From NCBI GenBank assembly GCA_037039685.1, contig JAWNGF010000017.1, positions 186,001-250,000 on the forward strand: a stretch of DNA of 64,000 bases, written 5' to 3'. The DNA comes from Ceratobasidium sp. AG-K. Taxonomy: Eukaryota > Basidiomycota > Agaricomycetes > Cantharellales > Ceratobasidiaceae. Position numbers and translations under genes: made by a program. Positions 1 through 12,200 of this stretch are shown here, one piece after another. The notes beneath the pieces are model-generated. The model did not search any database. It was given only the letters and a program-made list of their open reading frames with translations, and had not been told where the DNA came from. The first letter of the stretch is position 1. Each line of letters begins with the position of its first letter.

Positions 1-396
1 CGGATTAGCCAAGCGTCACTTAGCTAATGGATATCCGCAGACACATGCACACATGTAGTATCATACAGGCATCTAGCACATATATGCATGTTGATGTACA
101 TCATATACTCTACATGTGTGAGAGATGCAAGGTTGTTTGAGCCTTGCCCCGGCCTGCGTACTCCGTACGCAAGCTGCAACATGGTACGGCCAAACTGTAT
201 AGGTTGTTGGTGCCCATCTACAGCTTGCGTACGGAGTACGCAGACTGGTGCAAGGCTCAAACTACCTTACACCTCTCACACATGTAGAGTATATGATGTA
301 CTTCAACATGCATATATTTGCTAGATGCATGTATGATACTACATGTGTGCATGTGTCTGTGGATATCCATTAGTTAAGTGATGCTTGGCTAATCCG
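1..396. repeat. Large fold-back (inverted repeat) element
   Basis: The first and last ~180 bp are near-perfect inverted copies of each other around a loop of roughly 35 bp. The left end begins CGGATTAGCCAAGCGTCACT and the right end finishes with its near-complement; internal blocks such as the ACACATGCACACATGTAG stretch and the GCGTACTCCGTACGCAAGCTG block recur inverted. Short ORFs on both strands here are by-products of the symmetry. The element may begin exactly at the window edge, so its left target site cannot be seen. It is probably a fold-back or MITE-type transposon; a transcript would form a long hairpin. Confidence 0.85.
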
Positions 397-1840
397 CGCA
401 CTCCAGTCGCCACGCTGCTGCCCTGTGCAATGGCTGTTGCATTGCTGTCTTTTGCCCGCCAGCAGCTTGCGACCGGAGTACGCAGACTGCGGCACAACTC
501 CTGGCGTGCTTACCCGGACATCACAGCCCTGTCACGCTGACCACTTGCCCCCTGCTCAACCTTGGCTTGCATACTCCAGTTGCATGCTGCAGCATGGAAG
601 GGACAAGGTGGGCAGATGAAGTTTGTTCAGTGTAAGTAGTATGATAGTTAGGGTAGGTCTCAGCACATACCACACAACCTGACAGTGTAATCATGCCAGC
701 TATGTAGCAGGTACTTAGCTGCTAGGAGTACAGCAATAACAATTCCTTACCTGTACGTTAGGTTTGGTATTTGTCTGTTTCCGTAGGCAAAGTAGAATAG
801 ACAATAAAATAGAGAGTTTGACAAGAGGATAGTATAGACAATAGAATGGGTGGGATAAATCAGTAGACATGGATAGAAAAATATGCTATAGCCAAATGAC
901 TGTCCTACCCATGTTGGTGGGGAGTTTTATGGTATGAAATGATATGGTTGAGACAAATTATGAACTCCTTGGTGTTATGGCTCTTACACTATATGCATAT
1001 ATGTTGGGTTTTTGGAGATTTCATATATGTTGGTCTAAATACATGGTTGTATGCTGTGTTTCAGGGCTATGTATGTAAACCATCTGTATGTATTAGCTGT
1101 GATATCCCACTGTCATTTAGCCAAAACCTGGGACCTAGTAGGGCTCATACACCTGGCCACCGAGCAGGTACAAGTGTACAAATCACTGAAGACATTTTCT
1201 CCAGGTGGTGAGCCTTGCCCCAGTCTGCGTACTCTGTATGCAAGCTGCAGCTTACCTACAGAGTATGCAGACTGGGGTAAGACTCAGGCCATTTTGCAGA
1301 GGATCACGGCTGGGGTAGGACTCGGGGCACAGCATACAACCTGGACCAACAACCACACTGATTATGTAGCAGGTGCTTGGCCAGTGGTACTGGAGCCAGG
1401 ATCATTGAGCCCATATACTAAATAATGGTCTTTCAGTGTATATAGAATAGAATAGGGGTCAGGATGAGTAGGATACAATCTGAGACCTAGATGTAATCCT
1501 ATGCCATGGCCCAATGATCAAACAACCGGTATTGGTGATGTGTGTTAGGGTGTTAAGTGATCTGGCTGAGACAAGCTGTGGACTTCTTGGTGTTCTGCCT
1601 GTTACATTATGCATATATGCAGTGATTTTGATGATTGTATATATCTGTGTCTAAGTACATGATTGTATGCTGGGTTGCAAAGCTATGTGTGTCCCCTACC
1701 CATATCTGTAGACTGTGGTATCCTGGTGCTGGTGTTCCCAACCTGGACTTGAGTGGGTGACCTAGGGCCTAGGTTGGGCAACCTGGGACCTAGGTTGGAC
1801 CACCTGGAGCTCAACCTAGCCCAACCTAGTAGGCCTTATA
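397..1840. repeat. Diverged direct repeats, no gene
   Basis: Blocks at about 640-705 and 1313-1385 (both containing TATGTAGCAGGTRCTTRG) and at about 935-1110 and 1525-1735 (both containing CTTGGTGTT, ATGCATATATG and ATGGTTGTATGCTG-like text) are diverged direct copies about 0.6 kb apart. The stretch 1760-1830 is a small tandem array of ACCTAGGTTGG-type units. Single arms of the fold-back core occur near 462-500. No ORF with recognisable homology is present. Confidence 0.6.
1209..1286. repeat. Small palindrome related to the 396-bp element core
   Basis: Two ~38-bp arms, starting TGAGCCTTGCCCCAGTCTGC and ending with its inverted copy, match the core of the 396-bp fold-back (TGAGCCTTGCCCCGGCCTGC near 139). 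This looks like a shorter or deleted family member. Confidence 0.7.
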
Positions 1841-1842
1841 AC

Positions 1843-2181
1843 CTGGAAAAAGTAGGGACTCACACCTTTAGACTGGAGTTACCAAAATCGATGAAAGTTC
1901 ATCCTGTCTTCCATGTCATGCTGCTCAAGAAATTCCACTCTGATCCCCACGGCCGCGAACCCGCTCAACCACCCCCTATTGTCACACAAGATGGAGAAGA
2001 AGAATGGGAGGTTGAAGAGATCCTTAATTCCAAGAAAATCCGCCGCCAGCTCCAGTATTACGTTAAGTGGAAAGGGTACTCTCATGCAGACAACTCCTGG
2101 CAGTCAAAGGAAGATCTCAAAAACGCTCCTGAACTAGTTGATAAATTTCACAAACTCCATCCCACCGCGCCAGGCCCTTAG
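1843..2181 (+). pseudogene. Ty3/gypsy chromovirus polyprotein, 3' remnant with chromodomain
   Basis: About 113 residues of the integrase C-terminus survive. The segment LELPKSMKVHPVFHVMLLK is the conserved post-integrase motif of chromoviruses, followed by a spacer and a chromodomain (about 1990-2160) with WEVEEILNSKK, YYVKWKGY and NSWQ motifs. Protease, reverse transcriptase, RNase H and the integrase core are absent: upstream of about 1843 the frame runs into unrelated tandem-repeat DNA. The stop at 2179-2181 is immediately followed by a purine tract and the LTR, the expected order at a retroelement 3' end. The chromodomain normally steers integration to modified histones. The copy is 5'-truncated and cannot move by itself. 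Confidence 0.9.
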
Positions 2182-2191
2182 GAGGGGGTAA
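2181..2191 (+). promoter_or_regulatory. Polypurine tract of the retroelement
   Basis: GGAGGGGGTAA lies directly between the polyprotein stop and the LTR start, the standard position of the plus-strand primer in LTR retroelements. Confidence 0.7.
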
Positions 2192-2606
2192 TGTCATGAG
2201 CTGACTAAGCTCAGACATTTAATTCTGATTTTATATCTTTTTTTCCGAACACTTTCCTTTTTTGGTACAAATGTCCTCTGGCGCTTAAATTGTATCATGT
2301 GATGTATTTGTCTTTTCATTTGATATTGGTGATGCTTCCGGAACTTCCAGAATGTCGAGTCATATCTCTTATCTCGCTTATCATCGGTCGTACTCGGTTT
2401 TCCCACACTGATAAATGATGACATGGCACTGATCCCTCATGTATATAAACCCAGAGGTCAAGCCGGTTAACGACAAGGCTTGACCTCCTCTCCACTAGGA
2501 CTTGCCCAATTACATCCTCTTACTCATCACCATTCCTTGGGTTCAAAGACTTGTCTGAGTTGAACCCCTTAACCTTATACATACCTAATTGACCCAAGTC
2601 GGGACA
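2192..2606 (+). mobile_element. 3' LTR of chromovirus
   Basis: The LTR starts TGTCATGAGCTG right after the polypurine tract and is proposed to end at GTCGGGACA, giving TGTC...GACA 4-bp inverted ends and a length of 415 bp. A TATA box (TATATAAA, 2442-2449) sits in the middle as expected for the U3/R boundary. The right end is an inference, because no 5' LTR is present for comparison. Confidence 0.65.
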
Positions 2607-3779
2607 GGTCTGTCCTTTGTTCCTTGCCAAGTGGCGCGGTCTTGGCTGTTGACACGTGTCAACTTCGGCCGCCGAGATCTACTTGTTGTACTATCATTCA
2701 CTGATAGGTTATCTTGCTCTTGCTTGGCTCTCGGCAGCCAAGCAGGGTCCTCTCGGCGCCCTGGCAGATAAAATACCAAGGGATGAGCACTGATGAGGTG
2801 TCATACCAAAAAGGCCTCTTGCACGTTGTGTGAGGGTTTTTTGCTTTTTCATCCCACTTTGCTCATGCTCGCTGCGCTCGCACTTGCTATGCTCCATCTG
2901 TTCCTAACCTAACCAGATCTTGAGATAAACAGTTGGTTATAGTTTAATTATCATATGTGCACCCCTAAAACCTGGAGGTTTTCTGTGGATGTCCCTGCAG
3001 ATGTGAGGTCTCACCCTACAACAGCCCTAGGTTTACCCTGCCTATATGACCTTGGGTTTTGCCTAAAGTTCTGCCTACTTTTCCCTATTAACCCTTGTGT
3101 GCATCTGGTTCTGATAAAGGGAAACCCCTCCCTGTGGTGTTTTCCACATTGGTAACCATGCCTTTGTGTTGCATGGCATCTGTGTCTTGTGCAACCACAC
3201 ACACATTCAGAGCCAATAATTAATCTGTAATATATAATCAGGAATTTATAATTACATAGTATCTGAGTGCAGCAAAAATTAACTGGCAGAAGAGCAAACA
3301 GATCACTGAATTAAATCAAAACCACATTATCTTGACATTTTGACGTGGATTCTCGCTATAAATTCCAAGAATACTTGGGTACAACTTGGAGTGTCTGAAT
3401 ACTTTGCAATGGTTTTTGTGATGCTTTGGACATAATTGTTGCCTTGGAAACTTCTCCGATCCCAGCGCGGATGCCGCATTGTTTGCTCGAGAGGTACGAG
3501 TCAGACGAAAACAATCATTCACATCCCCCGAAACATCAAACAAGTAAAGATCACATTACCCTTGCGACACCATGTGGCCCGTACTTTACACGCGGATAGA
3601 CAAAAACAACAGTTATTAACAAATGTGAAACACATGAATGGTATCGACGAGTCCGACTCGTTGAGAACGCCGGCGCAGAAACAAGAAAAAAGAGAGAAAG
3701 TACGCTCGAGTACAAATTGGCCGGCGCCCGTAAGAAATCCAAGGGCCAGGCACCGACAACAGGATCAACCAAGGGTGAG
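2607..3779. other. Intergenic, no gene recognised
   Basis: Only short ORFs without homology or codon bias are present. The text is AT-rich around 3190-3340. It probably contains old transposon debris plus the 3' flank of the gene ending at 3780. Confidence 0.5.
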
Positions 3780-5491
3780 TTACATTCCACCGTACGCGTC
3801 GTCCGTGTCCACAATGCTAACCGGGCGCTTGGCCTTGAGTTCCTCGCCGTTTCCTACGACCACAGTGCGCTCCTCGCGAGTAACGGCAGCCGGGGGCATG
3901 GCAGGGGGTTGAATGACTGGAGCCGGCAAGCCCGCAACACTAAGGCGCTGGCCGGGTTGGGCCTTGCCGTCGTAGCTCCAGTGGGCGTGCTGGGGGTTGG
4001 GGTCAATGGGAGTTCCGGTGCGGCTGACGTTCTCGATGGGAGGGAGCGAAGGCGGGGCCGAGTCGATGCGCTGGGGCTCCTCAAACGGATTAGGCATGGC
4101 CTTTTCGCCGGTGCTCGAGGGGGCAAAGTGGGAGGCGTTTTCGTCGCTGATGGCGTGTCCGACGGGCGAGGGAGGAACGGGAGAGATGGGGTGGAACGAT
4201 TCGTGTGTGGCAGCAAAATCGGGACCTTCGAGCGCACGGGTGATCTCGGCGTACTGCTGGGCCTGGAACGGCGTGACACTCTGGACCATGCCGCGCTCGG
4301 CCGCAAAGCCTGGGTGCATGGGGTAGGTGTAGCCGTCGTTGTAGCCGCCGGGGGACTGCTGGTACTCAGAGCTGTAACCGCCGGGAGAGGGGGCCTGAGA
4401 GGCGGTACCGTTGGTTGGCTGGCGGGTGAGGAGCTGGGCACCGCTGGGACGACGAGAGAGCTCGGACTGGTGGTGCTGGGCGGGAGGAGTATAAGCAGCA
4501 AAGGCCATGGGGCTGGGATAGGGACCATCGCCGGCAGTGTGGGGCGCAGACGCCATCTGGCCAGGATCGAACGAGATGATCTGACCGGGGGCGAACGAGG
4601 GCGAGGGCTGGCCGTTGGGCATCATGTACGTGGGCTTGCGCTCGAGCATGCTGGGTGGACGAGGACCCATGCCGTTGTTGCTGCGGGCGAGGGCAAGGGC
4701 AGCCTGGGTGCCAATGACAGGGCGGGTCGGCTCGTCGGGGATCATCATGCTGTTGCGGAGATACGACTGGCGGTTAAAGTCGTCGCCCTTGCGCTTGTTG
4801 TGTTTGCGAATAATCCACGATACAAACGCGACGAGGACAACCAGACCGACGAGTGAGCCAGCGACTGCTCCGACAATGGTGCCGACGTTGCCCGGGCTCT
4901 CGACAAGTGCTGTTTCCGAGGGAGTCGCTGTCGGATCCACGGTTAGGGTACTGGTCGTTCCCCCTCGGACGCTGGCCGTCGCTCCAACATTGCGTGTAGT
5001 GGTGGGGGTAGCGATTTGAACAACCGTGTTGGTGGTGGGACGAGCAACGGTCTGGGGGATGGACGACTGGACGGCAGTGGACAACGGCGTGGTCGAAGTC
5101 TATTTTAAAGTTAGCGCTGCTATGTTGGAGGCGCTTGATCACTTACCTGAAGCGCACTGGTCGACTGCTCGGCCGTCGATTGAGTGCTCGCTGTCGTCTG
5201 TTGCTGGGTGGTTTGGACAACAGCTGGAGTGCTCGTCGTTGCTGGTGCGCTCGCGACTGGGGTCGAGGTGGTTAGTGCTGGAACCGATGTTGGTACCGCG
5301 GTGGTTGGCTGCACTTCGGGCGTGGTCACTACCGGGGGAAGAACTGCTCGCCAGTGTCAGAAAAAATCCCCGAAAATAGGAAAATACTGACCAGCGGCGG
5401 TCGAGCTGGGCTCTGCGGGCTCACCCAACCACGTCGGGTCAAAGCGCGGAACAATTCTCTTTGCGAGGCGCTTGTGCTGGTTGTGCTGCAT
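3780..5491 (-). CDS. Single-pass Ser/Thr/Pro-rich membrane protein
   Basis: Three exons (5392-5491, 5147-5343, 3780-5099) with introns of 48 and 47 bp join in frame to a 538-residue protein starting MQHNQHKRLAK. Residues ~25-165 are rich in Ser, Thr and Pro (probable O-mannosylated ectodomain). One transmembrane helix follows (TIVGAVAGSLVGLVVLVAF), then a basic stop-transfer patch (RKHNKRK) and a ~300-residue low-complexity cytosolic tail rich in Pro, Gly and Gln. No classical signal peptide is visible, so the helix is probably a signal anchor. The architecture resembles wall-stress sensor or Mid2/WSC-type proteins, but there is no WSC domain, so function is not assigned. The C-terminus VDTDDAYGGM looks like a conserved tail motif of Agaricomycete relatives (from memory). 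A long plus-strand ORF at 3717-4856 is its antisense shadow. Confidence 0.75.
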
Positions 5492-5684
5492 GGTTCGTGC
5501 AAGGATCGAATGTTAACGAGTGACTGGGGCGGGGGATATTAGTTTCGAGACGAGACAGACGAGGGCAGACGTGAAACGAAACAAGAACAACAGAAGCCCT
5601 TTTGATTAGGGTCGGTCGCCCGCCTCGATTTCAAATAGACGTTACATATCATATTAGTTACATATCAGGTACATGTTTGTTTCA

Positions 5685-8600
5685 TCAAATGTCGTCCGGC
5701 ACATCGAACAGCTTGCAGTTCGAAAAGTGCTGCATAATCGCCTCGTTGATCTCGCTCCGTATCACAGACTGGATCACCATTCCTCCGCATACCCAGCAAA
5801 AGTGTCTGTACAACTGTTAGTTAGGTCCAGTAACAACCAGGGTCACTCACGTGTTGCATGCCGGAGATGTGCACTGCCAAGACCCAGCCGCTCGTCAGAA
5901 CCCGCCGCCGACAACGCATACACACTCACCGCCATATGGTTACATCCCTCGTTCTTCTCAATCGGCGCTTGACATCCTGCTCACAGGTTAGCGCGCAGTT
6001 TCAACTCCAGCGCCCGACCTACCTGGACACTTTTTCCATCCCTCGCGCTCCATCAGTCGAGTCATTTCTGCGCTGCCGTCGCACGTATGCGTCTTGCCCT
6101 TTTCAATTGTCGTCGAGCAAGACTTGCACCACGTGTGGTCCTGTCCGGCTGTCAGTACACCGTACGGCCCGAAACGTCAAACTTACGCAATCCGGCATCG
6201 CACACGTAAATTCCTTCGAACCGGGGTCATTGTAATCTTCGCGTGAAACCATGTAGCTCCGGTTGCAGCTAAAAATATGTTAGTCCCGTGCCTACCGACT
6301 ATTTATGTACTTACTGCGTGCATTCGATTGCAAACGAATATGCTGCGAGCTCGAGCTGGGTCCAGCGCTCGTACTCTTTCTCCGTCATTCCGACCGACTC
6401 GGCCAACCAGCTCGAAATCACTATTCGGAGATTAGCATAAATATCAGAACGTAGCTTTGTCGCACTCACCACCAACTGTTCCCCCAGCCTCGCCCGTGAC
6501 ACACGTCGGGCACACAATTGGGAACCGGCCCTCGCCCAGCTTGGAGCTAATGAACCCATTCAAACAATCCCGCCCGAACCTGTGCCCGCACCCCTCGATA
6601 ATGGCGACATCGACCTCGGGTTCGTTGTCTTGGCAAATATCACAATGGAACGTGATTTCGGGTGCGGTGAGGTCATTTTCCTCTATCGGGTTCGGAGCGG
6701 ACGCCTTGGGAGTCGCAGGGGTCGGGATGGATGCGGGATCGGGATCGGCCGCAGCCGAGGACCAAAAGATGCCACGCGTGGCCAATGAGGTAAGGAACCC
6801 AAACGCGCCGGTGCTATTGCGATTCGGTACCGGATCGGCCTTGAGTTCTTCAATCGCAGCAATCGCAGTCTCGAGGTTGTCGCCCGACTCTTCGTTCTTG
6901 GGCGACTCGACCAACGGCTCTTCTGGTTTCTCTGGCGCTTCTTCGCCCTCGCCAAATAGCGAACCCCTTTCGTCGGGTGTCAGGACCTTGAGCGGATCCT
7001 CCTTGACTTCCTCCTTGACCTCTTTGGCCTCCTCCTTGACTTCGGCCGACAATGAATCACCACCATTGACCATCGGACTGGCCGCGGCCTTTCCCCGCTC
7101 CCTCCTTCGCTCTTCTCTCCTCTCTTCCCTGCGCTCTTCCCTGCGCTTCGCCCTCTCCAGCTCAGAAACTTTCCGCTCCAACTCCCTCACTTTCGTATCT
7201 CTCGCCTCTCTCAACCTCCGCTCCCTCATATAAGCCGCCTCGGCACGCTGCAACCGCTCCATGACCATCTCCACCTGGCGCTGACCCCTCAACCGCACCG
7301 CACGACACTCCATCTGGGCGGTAAGCATGCCCAAATTCGCGGCATACACGTCCGGGTCGGTCGGCTGGATCGACAGCCCAATACTCGGTCGGGGAATCGA
7401 AGGCTGCAAATCGCTCGAGACGACGAAATGCGCGTCAAATGCACCTAGCAACGCCCCCCCATCTTGCAGAACCTCGGCATCGACGGCGAATAGCTTTTCG
7501 AGATAGCGCGCGGTCTGGTCGATCGAGGCGCTGACGATAAACGCCGAGCCGGTCGGGTGGGTGGGACGCGTATGCGAGTCGAAAATCGCGAATACATGGG
7601 AGAGCGGTGGAGGGGGAGTTGTTTGAGCAGACGAAAAAGTGGCAGGGGGAGGTGCCGGAGCCGCGGCTGGAAAATGGAGAATGCTAATAATCTCGGGCGG
7701 TCGGGTAATAAGAACTCCGGCAGCAGCCGAGTTGTTGGTACGAGTCGATTGTAGAATACTGTTCGTGTGTCAATAAAATATCGGTCAAATGTTCGAGCCG
7801 CTCACGTTAAAATTTCCTTAAAGTTACGTTTATTCGTGATTCTCTGTTCCGTCCCGACACACGTCAGACTTCGCGCAAACATCGGAAGTGCAAGCACGTC
7901 CTCGACTTCCAAATGCTCGGTATTTCGCCAGTGCGGCGCGATACCCATCACATCCTACACACGCATTAGACTGGCTCGCACAAACTCGGCGTACGTACCT
8001 TGACAAACTCCAACTTGGTCATGGTCCCAAGCATACTCAGTCCGACAGGCCCGCTGCCCACAGTCCCTCCCCCGGCGTGAATTGCGCGTTCAAGCTGTAG
8101 TATGCATCGAACGGCGTTCAGACTGGTCAATCCGCACGCACTCGGAGCACCGGCCGAGTACTGGGACGTGCCGGGATAGGTGACCATACGCTGGGTATGT
8201 GGCGGGGTGAGGATCATCCGCGCGAGGTTCATCGTGATGTCGTCGGTCGATGCCGGAGGGGGGCGGACTTGGGCAGACGCAGGTACTGGAGGGGGAGGGG
8301 GTATTGGTTCGGGCAAAGTCGAGGTGGATGGCTCTCCGGATATCGAGGGCCTCGCCGCACGGAATCGCTTTGGATCGGGTGTTGTAGGGCGATATGGATT
8401 CCAGTTCTTGTGCGTGCCCCCATCGCTCGATGTCCTCGTGAGTGTTGGGTCGCTGTGTGTGCCGTTTGGAATAGGGGTGGCTGGCGGTGGATGAGGAGGG
8501 CGTGGTATGGGTGTGGCGCTAGGCCGGATATGGGACGGACGTGGAAGAGGGTTTCCTGCGTTCGATATCAATTGAGGTATCGGGGTATGCGCGGGCAGCT

Positions 8601-9045
8601 TTCCCATCTGGCGAGGCGACAGTGGTCGTGTATGAGCGACTGAAGGGGGTGAAGTCGTATTAATATGCTTATTGAGATTGTCCGTGGATTGCGATGCCGA
8701 GGGGAGAGCAGATGCAGTTCTTCGAGAGGATATGCTAGATCCAGCATTAACAGAGATAGATGATGTCGACATGTTCTTCTTGGTCATTCCGCGCAGCCCG
8801 TCCGAGGTGGAGTTGGCGCGCTGGGGCGGGCGGGGAGCAGGGCGCGAGGGCTCAAACGCCTTTTCCACAGCCATCAGCGGAGCAGCATTGGGGGTGTTGT
8901 TGTTCTGGTCGGTCAGAGCCCTGCGTGAGCTGGGTTTGCGCTTCGGTTTGTTCTTGGGGAGGATATCGGCAGACATGGCAGAGCTTGCAGGACCTTGCGG
9001 CGGACTTCCGAATCGTGAAAAAAAGCTAGTCGGGTTCTGAGCCAT
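5685..9045 (-). CDS. RBR (RING-IBR-RING) E3 ubiquitin ligase with N-terminal Cys/His domain
   Basis: Nine exons (7999-9045, 7806-7954, 6470-7758, 6315-6420, 6187-6268, 6023-6140, 5930-5976, 5851-5873, 5685-5805) join in frame to 993 residues. Residues 1-280 are Ser/Pro-rich and disordered. Residues ~290-520 form a globular domain with APSACGLTSLN (Cys304) and FAIFDSHTRPTHPTG (Asp459, His461), reminiscent of papain-like deubiquitinases with a DSHxR motif. A charged Arg/Glu coiled coil follows, then RING1 (FHCDICQDNE ... CGHRFGRDC ... CPTC), an IBR with CKSC and CDGS, and RING2 (KCPGCQAPIEKNEGCNHM ... CNTHFCWVC). In RBR enzymes ubiquitin is passed through a RING2 cysteine, here in the GCNHMAC segment. 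The start at 9045 (MAQNPTSFFSRFG) is the first ATG in the open frame. Substrate unknown. Confidence 0.8.
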
Positions 9046-9254
9046 CCAGTGCCCGCACGGGAAAAAGCAGATGTCGACGTCGTCCACAGAGCCGAGTCAG
9101 CCAGAAACGGAATGTATATCCCTGCACACGCGGCTGCCGCGTTGCAAAGTTCACCAGAGGAACACTGCCTAGGCCCGTAAGCGCTCGTACCACGTGGGCC
9201 GCTTCCATGCACGTCATATTACTGCATCATCTAGTTACACGGCTTCTACAATTC

Positions 9255-12200
9255 TCAGACAACGACCATGCCCGCGACGCATCCCAGCAGCATCACGTCG
9301 TCTCTTCCTCCCCGCTTCTCCTCGAACCATCCATCCATCCGCTCAAACACGTCCATCGACGGCCCCTCTCGGTCATTCTTCTTTCCAGGCCACATGCCCT
9401 TTTCTTCGATCCCAACAAAGTTGATTCGTAACGGATCGTGCATCACTTTGGTCAGCCCAAGATCAGGAATCTTGATCTCGAGTCGAATCGTCCACTCGTC
9501 GGTCCCGTAAAACGAAGCCTCTTTGATGTGGTGACGTGCATGGCCACGGGGAGGAGCCGAGTCCAAGGACCACTTCACGACCCATGCGTCGAATGCAATC
9601 ACTAAAAACGGTCAGTCCAAGTCGCTTGGGAATTCGATTCACTCACCCGTCCATATCAAACCAGGGTGCGAAATCTTCAGGACGAGCTTCCTCGTTTTGG
9701 TTTCGAAATCCAAAATGTCGTCGTACGCCCTGACGGTGAACCGCTTGGCCCATTCCGAGACGTAGCCCTCGGGTCGAGGTGCGGCGACTTTGTAGGAAGT
9801 AACAAACTAGAAACCAGGTTAGCGACATCGTGTATTCAGCTCCAGAGGCTTCTCACCTGGGAGAATGGATACAGCACGTCCCTGCACGTTCAGTCAGCGC
9901 GTGTATTTACTTGTGCAATTCGTATATACCAATCAGGGTTCCAATCGTCCATCACGTTCAGGCTTGGCACTGCTCCGGGTGCACCGAATTCGGTCGCCAA
10001 CTCACCGACGAGCTGCTCAAATCCAGGCGCTGCGTCTGCTGCACCCAGCTGAAGTGAGTATTCACCAGAAGTAATCTATTATTCAAGGAAAGTTAAAGCG
10101 AGATCACTGTGTTCGCGAGTCGACTCACGTTTTCGACATGAAGTCCAAAGAATCGCTTTTGGTGGGTTTGGTCGAATACTTTGAAATTCGGCAATGAGAA
10201 TACGAGACAGGTCAAGATAGACCAAGCGGCCACTAGGAGCGTCAATTTTGACAGGGCGCGCGAACCGAATCGATGCGCCAAGGGCAGAACGAGTGGGAAA
10301 GTATAGAACATGGAAACAGTCGTTAACGATGCGATGATGTTGTCCACAGGAGGCAGCTAAGGTATTTCGTGAGTATTCGAGAACAAATCAGTCGAGTCCT
10401 ACTCACCGAGCCCATTCGACCGGTCTTTCACAGCAAGGCAGTTAGCGACGAGTAAATAGATTAGCAAATACTCACCAGTGGCACGAAGATATCCGTCAAC
10501 GAAGCAGTGACCTCAGTGCCCAACAGCAACGGCCCAACGACTCCAACTATATACGCACTCAAAGGAACCTCGCCTTCGCCACCCAAAACCAGATCCAGCG
10601 TCACCCCCGCACCCGTAAACAAGCTCACGAACCAAAGCAATCCAGCGCTACCGATTCCGGCCCTTTGAACCAGCCACGCAGCGCCTCCGAAAAACAAGTG
10701 AACGGAGCGGAAAGCAACTCGCTCCAGGTTCATATCTGGCGCACGCGAGGCGAGGAATTTCTGGAAGAGTAGTGCGCCGAGAAGGCCAGCGGGAGCATAC
10801 AAGACCAGGCAGAAGCGCTCATTGGCAAACCACTTCATGCCTTGTCCCGTGAGCGACATTACCAGCGCGAAAACATTCGCAGAGGCGAGGCCGGCGAGGA
10901 GCGAGAACGGGACACCGACAAAGGATTGTGCGTTGAGCCGAGTGGGTGCGAAGAGCGGGATGGATAGGATGAGGGTGGCCGAGTAGAGCCGCTGTGCCGT
11001 AGAGAAAGTGTACGAGAAAAAATACCGCGACAAGAGGGAGAAGTAGGCAACCGTTGGCGGTGAGTATTCTTGGAGTGTCGGCAAGGGAGATTCCGAGGAT
11101 GAAAGGTATTTGAGCAGGGCGTATGTGTTTTCAGCCATATGCTACAATCACATTAGCTGCATCTATGATTGCTGGCAGTGCTAGGCATACCTGAGCAACA
11201 CCGGGCTCAATGTTTTCTACAGTATCGCGCCTCGTATGATATAAATACGAATTTCCCACAATCGCCATCTAAACTGCGTGGTCGGCTTCCGGCCTCGTTC
11301 AAGCGGAAAGAGCTCACGTCTAATCCAGTCAAGTTCTGGTATTCCTGGAACTGTCTAAAATCTGTGCTACGAACAAATATTAACTACGGAGGTTTATATA
11401 TGCAAGGCAGGCGCTTACTCGGACATGATGACACCAGAGCTGAAAACGTCGTTCGCAAGTACGGTTCCAAAGGGCCTTGGTACGTGCGAATACGCTTGGA
11501 TCATCTCTTTCGAGGTAGCTTGGAATAAGAGCTCGGGCCCTGTCGAGCCTGCTGCTTCGAGATTAATGACGGCACGAATTCTAGATTGGCAAATTGCCGG
11601 CATTGTATACAACAGAACGAGGCCAACCAGTCAGCAGCGGACCCCGCCATAGCAGTGAAAACATACGTGTTTGCCGTAAAATGCTGTGTAGCGTAGAGAT
11701 GAGAACCGTCTTGCAAGGACTCTTCGGCATTGTTGAATACTAAAGACAATAGAAAGTGAGGACTACATTGGCGAGAACTCGCATCAGACTCACGGAAAAC
11801 AATTGAATGGACAGGCTGCCAGTCCGGTGTTTGGGTGAATACGCGAATGCACTCCAGCATGACGCCGACTGAGATCGCATCGTCTGCCGCACCTATGAGT
11901 GCAATCGGTCTTCAATCATCTCGCCTATGGAAGGAGGTATATGTACTCACCAGGGCTGGGGAGTGTGCTATCCAAGTGCGAGTTGACCAGCACTGCATGC
12001 CTTTTACCTTCGGGGGTGCCGTCCGATACCCGAACAATAATATTCGACAGATCCACGTAGTTTTTGTCCACTCGTTTGTTCATCATGTCGAATCTAGCAA
12101 GGAAAACATCCGTATTACAACTGAGATGATCCCTCGTTTAGTCATGAGTTGTGACGTACCTGTGCGTCCCGCTGCCTTGTTGCCTCCATACTTCACACTC

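Noticed and set aside
3717..4856. Long plus-strand ORF (379 codons)
   Set aside because: It is antisense to the S/T-rich membrane protein; biased composition of that exon keeps several frames open. No domain and no splice plan.
6457..7233. Plus-strand ORF rich in Ser (258 codons)
   Set aside because: Antisense shadow of the Arg/Glu-rich coiled-coil exon of the RBR ligase.
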